Source: Polaribacter dokdonensis
GTDB taxonomy: Bacteria; Bacteroidota; Bacteroidia; Flavobacteriales; Flavobacteriaceae
NCBI RefSeq assembly: GCF_024362345.1
Contig: NZ_CP101505.1
Coordinates: forward strand, 2,873,501 to 2,937,500
DNA: 64,000 nucleotides
Reading direction: 5' to 3'
Every line of letters starts with the position of its first letter. Within the stretch, counting starts at the first letter, position 1. Shown piece after piece: positions 9,097-17,400 of the stretch. The notes under the pieces are model-generated. The model did no database searches. It was given only the letters and a program-made list of their open reading frames with translations, and was not told where the DNA came from. The translations under genes were made by a program, and so were the position numbers.

Positions 9097-10315
9097 TATT
9101 AAAAATCATGCCTACTATAGAAAATAAGGCTAAAGCTATAATAATATTATTATAAAAATAGTAACCACTAAATAATGCTAAAAATCGAAATACAAGTAAA
9201 GTAAGGTCTAAAACAACCATTGTTTTTTGCTTGTTTAAAATCAATATTAATGAGTTTAAAGGATTGCTTAAAAAAGCAAAAAATAACCATGGAATTAAAA
9301 TCCTTGCATATAAACCAACATTTGTCCAACCTTCTCCAAAAAGGAATTCTAAGTAAAATGATAAGATTAATAAAGGACTAAAAATTACTACACTAATTAC
9401 CAATAGGTGCTTGGCAGTTTTTAAAACAAGTTCGTATAAATTTCCTTGGTCATTATAGATTTTGGTTGCTTTATTAAAAAACACTTGGTTAACAGATTGT
9501 TGTACAACACCAATAGGTGCTCTCATAAACTTTACTGCTAAACCATAAATTCCTGAACTGGTTAAGCCAAAATATTTTGTAATCAATAAAACAGGCAATT
9601 CATTAGAGAGGTTATTGGTAAGGTTAATGATAGAATTAAAAATAGGAATGTCTTTATACTTTTTTGCCAACAAAATCATCTTAGAGAGAGATACCTTTTT
9701 AGATAAAACTTGTATACTATTAAAAGATGTTTTTAGTAAATACACCAATTGTAATAAGTGACCCAAAAGCATTCCAGGTATCAACCCAATAGTGGCATAG
9801 GTTGAATATCCAGTTGCTATTTGTGTGGCACTCATAGTAGATGATTTTACCAAAAGACCTTTAGATATGGCTTTAAAATTATCATTTCTATTATTCCAAT
9901 AATCGAAATTAGAAATTAATCCAAATAGAAAAACATTCAATGGTAGTAAGTAAATAAAGCTTGATAGAGATGATATATTAAAAAATGCTAAGATTTCAAT
10001 TTTAAAAATTACGATGATGAACAATAAAAGAAAGCAATACAAAATTAAGATCAATGTAGAAAAAGCAAATAAATTAATAGCATCTTCATCCTTTTTAGGT
10101 AAAACAATCGAAAATTCGAATTGTAAGGTAGCCAAAGGTTTTAGAATTATTGTGGCTGAAGAGAAGAGTACATAAATACCAAACAGCTCTGCAGAAAATA
10201 ATCTAGTAAGTAATAAAATAGAGGCATAAATAACAACCTGACTTAAAGCAGAGCCCGTAATTAATGTCAAAACATTTTTTACAAACTCTTTTTTTAAAAA
10301 AGAAAATAGTTGCAT
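9038..10315 (-). CDS. Oligosaccharide flippase family protein (Wzx-like)
   Basis: Polytopic inner-membrane protein (425 residues, about 12 hydrophobic segments) of the MOP superfamily, which flips lipid-linked oligosaccharides. The N-terminus (ALSQVVIYASILLLTRLFSA) is typical of Wzx/RfbX-type flippases. Transcription likely starts from a TATATTTG box at 10339-10346. The 3' end overlaps the asparagine-synthase-like gene by 59 nt in another frame, suggesting translational coupling. Length matches the family, so the overlap is not a frameshifted fusion. The lipid-linked substrate is unknown; no glycosyltransferase is adjacent. Confidence 0.9.
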   Translation of the reverse strand: MQLFSFLKKEFVKNVLTLITGSALSQVVIYASILLLTRLFSAELFGIYVLFSSATIILKPLATLQFEFSIVLPKKDEDAINLFAFSTLILILYCFLLLFIIVIFKIEILAFFNISSLSSFIYLLPLNVFLFGLISNFDYWNNRNDNFKAISKGLLVKSSTMSATQIATGYSTYATIGLIPGMLLGHLLQLVYLLKTSFNSIQVLSKKVSLSKMILLAKKYKDIPIFNSIINLTNNLSNELPVLLITKYFGLTSSGIYGLAVKFMRAPIGVVQQSVNQVFFNKATKIYNDQGNLYELVLKTAKHLLVISVVIFSPLLILSFYLEFLFGEGWTNVGLYARILIPWLFFAFLSNPLNSLILILNKQKTMVVLDLTLLVFRFLALFSGYYFYNNIIIALALFSIVGMIFNIVIFIYLLQTSKEKKIAYQ

Positions 10316-10338
10316 ATTACTTACCTAAATAGTGTATT

Positions 10339-10346
10339 CAAATATA
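10339..10346 (-). promoter_or_regulatory. Flippase gene promoter, -7 box
   Basis: Minus strand TATATTTG, a perfect TAnnTTTG, 24 nt upstream of the flippase ATG. It sits just 7 nt before the divergent yjjG ATG, so the two start regions overlap. Confidence 0.6.
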
Positions 10347-10353
10347 AAGGAAA

Positions 10354-11040
10354 ATGGCAAAGATAGAGCACGTATTTTTTGATTTAGATCACACACTTTG
10401 GGATTTTGAAAAAAATTCTGACTTGGCGTTTCAAAAAGTGTTTGAAAAACAAAACATAACAATTGATTTAGATAAGTTTTTAGAAGTCTACAAACCTTTG
10501 AACTTAGAGTTCTGGAGATTGTACAGAGAAGAAAAAATTACAAAGAGTGAGCTTAGATATTCTAGACTAAAAAATACTTTTGACGCTATCGATTTTGAAA
10601 TTTCTGATGAGGTAATAGATATGATCGCAATTGAATACATCGATTTTCTGCCCCATTTTAATCATTTATTTGATGGTACTTTCGAAATACTAGATTACCT
10701 AAAAGACAAGTATAACTTGCATATTATAACCAATGGATTTGAGGAAATTCAAGCTAAAAAGATGGAATCTTCTAAAATTTTAGATTATTTTGATGTTATT
10801 GTAACCTCAGAATCTGTAGGGGTTAAAAAGCCAAATCCTAGAGTTTTTGAATTTGCTTTAGAGAAAGCAAACGCAAATGCCAATAATTCAATTATGATTG
10901 GAGATAGTATTGAAGCAGATATCTATGGAGCAATTAATTCTGGAATAAAAGCAATTCATTGTAATTTTGAGAAAGAGGCTATTGAAAATTCAGATTTTGA
11001 AAGTATTACAGCACTGCATGAATTAAAGCAATATCTATAA
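10354..11040 (+). CDS. yjjG: YjjG-family noncanonical pyrimidine nucleotidase (HAD)
   Basis: HAD-superfamily phosphatase, 228 residues, the usual length for YjjG, which removes phosphate from pyrimidine nucleoside monophosphates including damaged ones. HAD motif I is DLDHT at 10-14 followed by the family-typical LWDF. Motif II is the Thr in HIITNGF, motif III the Lys in SVGVKKPNP, and motif IV is MIGDSIEADI. It is cytosolic. The gene is divergent from the flippase, and the next gene starts 32 nt downstream, so read-through into the envelope module is possible. Confidence 0.9.
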   Translation: MAKIEHVFFDLDHTLWDFEKNSDLAFQKVFEKQNITIDLDKFLEVYKPLNLEFWRLYREEKITKSELRYSRLKNTFDAIDFEISDEVIDMIAIEYIDFLPHFNHLFDGTFEILDYLKDKYNLHIITNGFEEIQAKKMESSKILDYFDVIVTSESVGVKKPNPRVFEFALEKANANANNSIMIGDSIEADIYGAINSGIKAIHCNFEKEAIENSDFESITALHELKQYL

Positions 11041-11072
11041 TTGTAATTACGTTAAGACTTAAACATTTAATT

Positions 11073-11618
11073 ATGAAAAATATACTTAGGTTAAGTATAA
11101 TTTGCTGTTTGCTGGTATTCAACTCTTGTTATGAAGAGTTAGATTTTGATCAAATTAATGATTATGTATACAAGCCAGTAATTACATCTTCACTAACTTT
11201 CTTCTCAGTAGTTCCAGGTCAGTTTTTTAATGCTGCAGGTGTTCAAGAAACGAGTATCACATCAGAATCAGATTTTAGAGTTTTCGAAGATTCTTTTGTA
11301 AAGAATGATATTGTTAAGATAGATTTTAATACGCTAATTAAAAACGAGTTTGATAGAGATGTTACTATTGATGTTTCTTTCTTAGATGATAATAATACAC
11401 TTTTATATCAATTTGCATCCATTGTAATTCCTGCAGGTGATTTAGAAAATACATTTACAGAGGAGGTTTTTATTAGTACAAATCCTGCAATTGTAAATAC
11501 AACCAAAGTAAGAATTAGAGCAGAGTTAGAAGATACAGGTGCAAGTATGAATCCTAATGATACTAGCGAGTTTGAGTTTAAATCTTCAGTAACACTTTAT
11601 ATAGAATCAGAACTTTAA
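11073..11618 (+). CDS. Putative lipoprotein of unknown function
   Basis: 181 residues with a lipoprotein signal (LVFNSCYEELDF; lipidated Cys at about residue 19). The rest is predicted beta-rich with no motif I recognise: TSSLTFFSVVPGQFF, then a segment DVTIDVSFLDDNNTLLYQF. It begins a tight three-gene operon: the DUF5723 gene starts one base after its stop. Likely exposed at the outer membrane. Conservation of this trio would support a shared envelope role; function is not assigned. Confidence 0.75.
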   Translation: MKNILRLSIICCLLVFNSCYEELDFDQINDYVYKPVITSSLTFFSVVPGQFFNAAGVQETSITSESDFRVFEDSFVKNDIVKIDFNTLIKNEFDRDVTIDVSFLDDNNTLLYQFASIVIPAGDLENTFTEEVFISTNPAIVNTTKVRIRAELEDTGASMNPNDTSEFEFKSSVTLYIESEL

Positions 11619-11619
11619 T

Positions 11620-12990
11620 ATGAAAAAACTTATTAACCTAGTTCTGTTTTTTATTGTGTTCCAAACCTTAGCTCAGAACAAACAGATTCTTTATAATTTT
11701 GCAGAACTACCACAAACTTTGCTGTTAAACCCTGCTTCAGAGGTGAACTATAAATTTCATGCTGGTGTGCCTTTGTTATCTGGAATATCATCAGACTTTG
11801 GATCGAAAGGAGTGGTATTGTCTGATATTTTTGCCAATGATAATCGCTCTATTAATGATAAAATTGCTGAAGCCATTGGTAATTTGTCTTATAGAGATTT
11901 TACCAAAATAAATACACAGATAGAAATTCTAAACGCAGGTTTTAGGCTAAAGGATGATTACTATTTAAGTTTTGGTTTTTATCAGGAATTAGATGCAATA
12001 GGGTATTACCCTAAAGATGCATTAGATTTTATTAGTGAAGGTAATGCACCTCATATAAATAGAGCTTTTAGCGCAGCAGGTATAAGGTATAAAGCAGATT
12101 TTTTAGGAGTCTTGCATGCAGGTATCTCTAAAAAAGTAGACGATAAATTAACAATAGGAGGTAGGTTTAAAATTTATTCTTCTGCCTTAAATGTAGAATC
12201 GAATAACAATACAGGTTTATTTACAACAACTGGTGGAACTAATAATATATACACCCACTATCTTACAGACGTAAACTTAAAGTTTAAAACATCTGGTTTA
12301 ATAGAAAATAATGAATACATCACAGATGTTAATTCTTATCTTAAAAATACATTTTTTGGCAGTAACTTAGGTTTGGGTATAGATGTAGGAGTAACCTATA
12401 GAATTACTCCACAATTGGAGTTTTCAGGAAGTATTTTAGATCTTGGTTTTATCAATCATAAGAAGAATACTAAGAACACAAGTATTACAGGAAATTTTGT
12501 TTTTGAAGGAGTTGCATTAGAATTTGATAACGATAATAATTTTGAAAATTGGGATGAAATAGATCAGCGATTTCAAGATGAAATTCCAATTACAGATGAT
12601 TTTGAATCTTATATTTCTTGGAGGCCAACAAAATTGAATCTAGCCTTAAAATATAGTTTTGGGGATTATAGAAGTAAAATCTGTTATGACAATACCTATA
12701 AAAATTTCTATACAGATGCAATTGGTGTGCAATTATATAATGTGTTTAGACCATTAAGTTCACAATTAGCTTTAACAGGTTTTTACGAAAAAGCAATCAC
12801 CAATAAAATTCATACTAAGGTTACTTATACTGTAGATGATTTTTCTTACTCCAATATTGGAGCAGGTTTATCTATTCAGTTAGGTAGCTTTAATTTTTAT
12901 GGATTGGTAGATAATTTATTAGAATATGGAGATTTGTCTTCTACAAATAGCGCTTCTTTTCAATTAGGATTTAACTTAATATTCAATTAA
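11620..12990 (+). CDS. DUF5723-family outer-membrane beta-barrel protein
   Basis: 456 residues with a signal peptide (FFIVFQTLAQNKQ) and the characteristic opening ILYNFAELPQTLLLNPA that I associate with DUF5723 proteins of Bacteroidota. The alternating hydrophobic pattern to the C-terminal SFQLGFNLIFN suggests an outer-membrane beta-barrel related to PorV/FadL-like families. It sits between a lipoprotein (1-nt gap) and a periplasmic protein gene (1-nt gap), so the three are co-expressed. Molecular function is not known. Confidence 0.8.
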   Translation: MKKLINLVLFFIVFQTLAQNKQILYNFAELPQTLLLNPASEVNYKFHAGVPLLSGISSDFGSKGVVLSDIFANDNRSINDKIAEAIGNLSYRDFTKINTQIEILNAGFRLKDDYYLSFGFYQELDAIGYYPKDALDFISEGNAPHINRAFSAAGIRYKADFLGVLHAGISKKVDDKLTIGGRFKIYSSALNVESNNNTGLFTTTGGTNNIYTHYLTDVNLKFKTSGLIENNEYITDVNSYLKNTFFGSNLGLGIDVGVTYRITPQLEFSGSILDLGFINHKKNTKNTSITGNFVFEGVALEFDNDNNFENWDEIDQRFQDEIPITDDFESYISWRPTKLNLALKYSFGDYRSKICYDNTYKNFYTDAIGVQLYNVFRPLSSQLALTGFYEKAITNKIHTKVTYTVDDFSYSNIGAGLSIQLGSFNFYGLVDNLLEYGDLSSTNSASFQLGFNLIFN

Positions 12991-12991
12991 A

Positions 12992-13783
12992 ATGATAAAA
13001 AAAATACTTTTTACTTTACTGCTTGGTGTGACAATGTGTATGCAGAGTCAGCAAAGTAATCTAGAGAAGTACCAATATATTATTGTACCAAATCAATTTG
13101 ATTTTGTTAATACTGCAGATGCTTATCAAACTAGTTCTCTCACAAAATTCTTACTACAGAAAAATGGCTTTCCTGTTTATTTGAGTAATGAAAGTATTTC
13201 AGATTCATTATCAGAAAATAAATGTGCAGCCTTAATAGTAACTATAAAAGATGATTCTTCTATGTTACAAACTAAAAGTTATTTCGAAGCTAAAGATTGC
13301 TTTGGTAAAGTAATTTATACTTCTGGAGTAGGTAAGAGCAAGTTTAAAGATTATAAGAAAGCCTATCATGAAAGTATAAGAAAGGCGCATAAAAGCATGA
13401 CTGATTTTAAATACAGTTATATAGATGTTGGTTTGATAAAGAGTAAAAATAAGGATGTAGTTGCTGCCAATATCTCTGATGAAGCATATGAGATAACCAT
13501 GAAGAGTAACAAACTAGCTAAAGAATTGAAGAAACAAAAGGTTGATAAAAAGGTAAAATCGGAATTAACTACAGATGTTCTTTATGCACAACCCATAATT
13601 AATGGTTTTCAATTGGTAAGTTCGAAACCAGAAATTGTTTATACTTTATTAAGAACCAGTAAAAGCAATGTATTTATCCTTAAAAATGAAAAAGGGATTG
13701 TATATGAAAAAGGAGGTAAGTGGATTGTAGAATACTATAAAGCATCAAACTTAATTCAAGAAGAACTACAGATAAAATTTTAG
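12992..13783 (+). CDS. Conserved exported protein of unknown function
   Basis: 263 residues with an N-terminal signal (LLLGVTMCMQSQQS). The mature part opens KYQYIIVPNQFDF, has an alpha/beta look up to a Lys-rich middle (SNKLAKELKKQKVDKKVKS), and ends VEYYKASNLIQEELQIKF. I do not recognise a domain. The opening resembles a repeated Flavobacteriia hypothetical found with DUF5723 genes. It is last in the 11073-13783 operon, and its stop overlaps the convergent rarA stop by four bases. Confidence 0.7.
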   Translation: MIKKILFTLLLGVTMCMQSQQSNLEKYQYIIVPNQFDFVNTADAYQTSSLTKFLLQKNGFPVYLSNESISDSLSENKCAALIVTIKDDSSMLQTKSYFEAKDCFGKVIYTSGVGKSKFKDYKKAYHESIRKAHKSMTDFKYSYIDVGLIKSKNKDVVAANISDEAYEITMKSNKLAKELKKQKVDKKVKSELTTDVLYAQPIINGFQLVSSKPEIVYTLLRTSKSNVFILKNEKGIVYEKGGKWIVEYYKASNLIQEELQIKF

Positions 13784-15051
13784 TAGTTGTACTTATTTTT
13801 CCAGCGCTTTTTTAGAATCTCATTAAACTGATTTTCTCTGGCATTATTTCCTGGTTCGTATAATTTAGTGCCAGCTATTTCTTCAGGTAAAAATTCTTGT
13901 TCAGTAAAATTATTAGGATAATCATGTGAGTACTTATAACTTTTACCATAATCTAAATCTTTCATTAGTTTGGTAGGAGCATTTCTTAAATGAAGAGGTA
14001 CAGACAAATCTCCAGTAGTTTTTACCAAGCTTTGTGCTTTATTTATGGCTAAATAAGAAGCATTACTTTTTGCTGAATTGGCTAGATAGACCACACATTG
14101 ACTTAAAATAATTCTAGATTCTGGATTACCAATAACAGCCACTGCCTGAAATGTATTATTTGCCAAAATTAATGCTGTAGGATTTGCATTTCCAATATCT
14201 TCAGAAGCTAAAATTAGTAATCTTCGTGCAATAAATTTTACATCTTCACCACCTTCAATCATTCTTGCTAAATAATATACAGCTGCATTAGGGTCACTAC
14301 CTCTTATAGATTTAATAAAAGCTGAAATAATGTCATAATGTTGTTCACCAGTTTTATCATATCTAGCTGTGTTCTGCTGAATTTTTTCTAAGACATAGTC
14401 GTTGGTAATTTCTACAGTTTCTTCTGCAGATACCAAGAGTTCAAAAATATTTAATAATTTTCGAGCATCTCCTCCAGAAACACGCAATAATGCATCAGTT
14501 TCTGTGAGTTTTATCTTTTTTGTAGCTAGAATGTCATCTTTCTGAATTGCGCGTTTTAGAAGCGCTATTAAGTCGTTTTTATCGAATGAATTTAAAATAT
14601 AAACCTGACATCTAGATAAAAGTGCAGGTATTACTTCCAAACTAGGATTTTCTGTAGTTGCTCCTATTAAAGTAACCCATCCTTTTTCTACGGCACCTAA
14701 TAAAGAATCTTGTTGCGATTTACTAAATCTATGTATTTCATCAATAAATAGGATAGGATTTTTGGCAGTAAATAATCCCCCACTTTTTTTAGCTTTTTCT
14801 ATAACTTCTCTTACATCTTTTACTCCAGAACTTATGGCACTTAAAGTGTAAAAAGGTCTATTAGATACTGTAGCAATAATATTAGCTAATGTGGTTTTCC
14901 CTATTCCTGGAGGTCCCCATAGAATAAGAGATGGAATAATACCTTGTTTTATAAGATTCGTTAATACACCTTTTGGCCCAACTAAATGTTGCTGACTAAT
15001 GTAATCCTCTAAAGTTTTAGGTCTTATTCTTTCTGCCAAAGGTTCATTCAT
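13780..15051 (-). CDS. rarA: Replication-associated recombination protein A (RarA/MgsA)
   Basis: AAA+ ATPase acting at stalled replication forks together with SSB. From MNEPLAERIRP (start at 15051, the family's conserved beginning) it is 423 residues. Walker A GPPGIGKT is at 46-53, Walker B/DEIH at 104-107, sensor 1 is GATTENPS, and a C-terminal tetramerisation part carries YKYSHDYPNNF. The frame opens five codons earlier (MYFCP) but that extension is not conserved. It is convergent with the envelope module and divergent from the rhomboid gene. Confidence 0.95.
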   Translation of the reverse strand: MNEPLAERIRPKTLEDYISQQHLVGPKGVLTNLIKQGIIPSLILWGPPGIGKTTLANIIATVSNRPFYTLSAISSGVKDVREVIEKAKKSGGLFTAKNPILFIDEIHRFSKSQQDSLLGAVEKGWVTLIGATTENPSLEVIPALLSRCQVYILNSFDKNDLIALLKRAIQKDDILATKKIKLTETDALLRVSGGDARKLLNIFELLVSAEETVEITNDYVLEKIQQNTARYDKTGEQHYDIISAFIKSIRGSDPNAAVYYLARMIEGGEDVKFIARRLLILASEDIGNANPTALILANNTFQAVAVIGNPESRIILSQCVVYLANSAKSNASYLAINKAQSLVKTTGDLSVPLHLRNAPTKLMKDLDYGKSYKYSHDYPNNFTEQEFLPEEIAGTKLYEPGNNARENQFNEILKKRWKNKYNY

Positions 15052-15086
15052 AGGACAAAAATACAAAGATTTATGACAGAAGTTGT

Positions 15087-15100
15087 CAAATTATAATTTG
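15087..15100. repeat. 14-bp palindrome in the rarA/rhomboid intergenic region
   Basis: CAAATTATAATTTG is identical on both strands and lies between the divergent rarA and rhomboid starts. A second imperfect inverted repeat (TGACA-N5-TGTCA) is directly adjacent. It could be an operator, but chance is plausible in such AT-rich DNA. Confidence 0.4.
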
Positions 15101-15125
15101 GTTAGGTTTTTGTATATTTTGGCAT

Positions 15126-15797
15126 ATGCAAGAAGCTGATTTACAAAATAAAACTTCTCCTTTTATAGTGCCTTCAATGTATATTCTATTGATTTGGGGA
15201 ATATATGCAGTTGAAATTAAGTATGGTTTTAATTTAAATAAGTATGGAGTATTTCCTAGAACAATAGAAGGCTTAAGAGGAATAGTGTTTACTCATTTTT
15301 TGCACAGTAATACAAGTCACTTATTTAACAATTCCATTCCCTTGTTTGTACTATTAAGTAGTTTGTTCTACTTCTATAAAGATATTGACTTTAAAATTTT
15401 AATAATAGGAGGTTTATTAACAGGTTTTGCTACTTGGCTAATAGCAAGAGATTCTTATCATATAGGTGCAAGTGGAATCGTTTATTTACTTTTTAGCTTT
15501 GTCTTTTTCAGCGGTATTATTCGAAAGCACTATAGGTTAGTTGCGTTATCCTTTATTGTAATTTTTCTTTATGGTAGTATGATTTGGTATGTGTTTCCCA
15601 TAAAAGATGGTATGTCTTGGGAAGGTCATTTATCTGGTTTTCTAGTTGGTTTGATATTAGCTTTTATTTACCGAAAAAATGGTTTAGTAAAAAAAGATTA
15701 TGAGTTTAGTACAACAGAGTTTGATTTGTTGTTTGATGAAAATGGCAATCTAATTCAAACTGAAGAATCTTATGAAAATTTTGATGTTAAAGATTAA
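15126..15797 (+). CDS. Rhomboid family intramembrane serine protease
   Basis: 223 residues with about six membrane segments. The catalytic Ser is in GASG (114-117, Ser116) and the His in GHLSG (His168), the rhomboid dyad. HFLHSNTSHLFNN at 57-69 is the conserved segment that forms the oxyanion region. A hydrophilic acidic tail follows the last helix. Substrate unknown. The last codons overlap the convergent rlmB gene by 11 bases. Confidence 0.93.
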   Translation: MQEADLQNKTSPFIVPSMYILLIWGIYAVEIKYGFNLNKYGVFPRTIEGLRGIVFTHFLHSNTSHLFNNSIPLFVLLSSLFYFYKDIDFKILIIGGLLTGFATWLIARDSYHIGASGIVYLLFSFVFFSGIIRKHYRLVALSFIVIFLYGSMIWYVFPIKDGMSWEGHLSGFLVGLILAFIYRKNGLVKKDYEFSTTEFDLLFDENGNLIQTEESYENFDVKD

Positions 15798-16533
15798 TAC
15801 TTCTTTGCCTCACAGTTTCGTATAAAAATACACCACAAGCTACAGATACGTTTAAAGATTCGATACTACCCAATAAAGGTAGTTTTGCCTTATAATCTAC
15901 CATTTTTAAAACTGATGGGTTAACACCTCTATGTTCAGAGCCCATAATTACTGCTATTGGTTGATTAAAGTTTACATCGTAGATAGAACTTTCTGTTTTC
16001 TCGGTAGCTGCAACTGTTTTAATATTAGATGCTTGTAAAATGAAGAGTGCATCTTTGATATGATCTACCTTACAAATAGGCATTTTAAAAGCTGCTCCTG
16101 CAGAGGTTTTTATAGTTTCTGCATTTACAGGAGCACTTCCATTTTTTTGGATTATGATACCATTAACTCCAGTACATTCTGCAGTTCTAATAATTGCTCC
16201 AAAGTTCCTTACATCAGACAACTGATCTAATATTAAGAAGAATGGAACTTTATTAGCTTCTAGTGTGTCATCTAACAATGTTTCTAGGTCGTAGAAATCT
16301 ATAGGAGATATTTGTGCTACAGCTCCTTGGTGGTTGCTGTTTTTAGATAATCTGTTCAATTTTTCTACAGGTACAGTGCTTGTAGCAATTTTAGAATCTT
16401 TAATTAGTTTATCTAACTCATAATATAAACTTCCTCTTAAGCCTTTTTGTAAGTAAATTTTATTAATTGTAGATCCGCTTTCTATTGCTTCAATAATTGC
16501 TCTTAATCCGAAAATGTTAGTAGTCTCTGTCAA
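15787..16533 (-). CDS. rlmB: 23S rRNA (guanosine-2'-O)-methyltransferase RlmB
   Basis: SpoU-family (SPOUT) methyltransferase that methylates the ribose of G2251 (E. coli numbering) in 23S rRNA. The N-terminal substrate-binding domain opens NIFGLRAIIEAIE. The C-terminal trefoil knot carries motif 1 NFGAIIRTAE, motif 2 IMGSEHRGV and motif 3 LGSIESLNVSVA. 248 residues, normal length. The start is TTG: an in-frame TAA lies three codons upstream and there is no ATG before the conserved N-terminus. A terminator for the preceding gene lies just upstream (16552-16582). Confidence 0.95.
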   Translation of the reverse strand: MTETTNIFGLRAIIEAIESGSTINKIYLQKGLRGSLYYELDKLIKDSKIATSTVPVEKLNRLSKNSNHQGAVAQISPIDFYDLETLLDDTLEANKVPFFLILDQLSDVRNFGAIIRTAECTGVNGIIIQKNGSAPVNAETIKTSAGAAFKMPICKVDHIKDALFILQASNIKTVAATEKTESSIYDVNFNQPIAVIMGSEHRGVNPSVLKMVDYKAKLPLLGSIESLNVSVACGVFLYETVRQRSINL

Positions 16534-16551
16534 AGTATTTTATTTAAATAA

Positions 16552-16582
16552 AAAAATCGTAATCAATATGATTACGATTTTT
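16552..16582 (-). terminator. Intrinsic terminator after the SusCD operon
   Basis: A perfect 13-bp stem (AAAAATCGTAATC with its complement) and a 5-nt AATAT loop, followed on the minus strand by a run of T. It lies 20 nt past the stop of the third gene of the susCD operon and separates it from rlmB. Confidence 0.9.
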
Positions 16583-16602
16583 AAAATATTGTAATGTTTT
16601 GT

Positions 16603-17337
16603 TTAGTTTACAACAAATGTACTAGATGTACCAGCACCATAAGCACCACTAGTTTGGAATACTTGTACTCCGTTAACAGTGATTTCAAATGCTCCAGCTC
16701 CATCTCCATATTGATCAAAAATATCAACTCTATAGTTACCATTTGTTAAACATGCAGCATCTCTTTGAGTTCCGCTTAAACCAGCATACCCACCATAAGC
16801 AGGAGAAGAATTGTTAGCCATTGCTGTTGCTCCAGTATCTGTGTTTACTATTCTCCAGTAAACTTCTTCTGGATAAGCATCTAATACTACAGCTACTTTA
16901 GCTTTACCCTGACCAGCAGGACAACCTTTAGCTACGTTTAAAGAAATTCCATCACCAACAATTACGTTTTCGCTAGCAACCATTTCTATATTTAAAGTTT
17001 TATCAACAATAATATCTAAGTCATTTTCATTAAACGTTAAGTTTAATACTGCCTCGTTAGAGTTTGCAGGAATAGTAATTGAAGTAGGCATTGTATAAGA
17101 GGCAGCTGAAATAGTACCAGTTGCAGTTAAATCAATAGTTCTATCTTCTCCTGTAATATTCGCAGAGTAAATGCTAATAGATTTGTTAAAAGTTTCTCCA
17201 GGTGTTACAGTTACATCAGTAGCAAAGTAAGACTCGAAAGAAGCATAAGGTGTTCCAGGCGCTTCAACATCTTCCTCACAACTTGTGAATAATGCAATAC
17301 TTAAGAAAATTAAAGTGTAAAGTTTTATTTGTTTCAT
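16603..17337 (-). CDS. Lipoprotein of the SusCD operon
   Basis: 244 residues with a lipoprotein signal (ALFTSCEEDVEAP, Cys at about residue 20). Residues about 35-130 form a Calx-beta-like strand-rich region (TPGETFNKSISIYS... LNLTFNENDLDI). The C-terminal part (VVLDAYPEEVYWRIV... YRVDIFDQYGDG) matches a small domain seen at the ends of many Flavobacteriia secreted proteins. It follows susD by 63 nt with an intercistronic hairpin, so it is likely an accessory surface lipoprotein of the uptake system. Substrate unknown. Confidence 0.75.
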   Translation of the reverse strand: MKQIKLYTLIFLSIALFTSCEEDVEAPGTPYASFESYFATDVTVTPGETFNKSISIYSANITGEDRTIDLTATGTISAASYTMPTSITIPANSNEAVLNLTFNENDLDIIVDKTLNIEMVASENVIVGDGISLNVAKGCPAGQGKAKVAVVLDAYPEEVYWRIVNTDTGATAMANNSSPAYGGYAGLSGTQRDAACLTNGNYRVDIFDQYGDGAGAFEITVNGVQVFQTSGAYGAGTSSTFVVN

Positions 17338-17357
17338 TTTTTAGGCATTTAAAATGA

Positions 17358-17385
17358 GAATAGGAGACTTTTACATCTCCTATTC
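17358..17385 (-). other. Intercistronic stem-loop between susD and the lipoprotein gene
   Basis: A perfect 10-bp inverted repeat (GAATAGGAGA and its complement) with an 8-nt loop in the gap between susD and the downstream lipoprotein gene. There is no T-run after it, so it is more likely an mRNA-stability or processing hairpin than a terminator. Confidence 0.7.
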
Positions 17386-17400
17386 AATATTAATTAATTA

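Noticed and set aside
15075..15089. TGACA-N5-TGTCA inverted repeat as an operator
   Set aside because: Short and in AT-rich DNA; no second copy or known regulator, so listed only as a remark.
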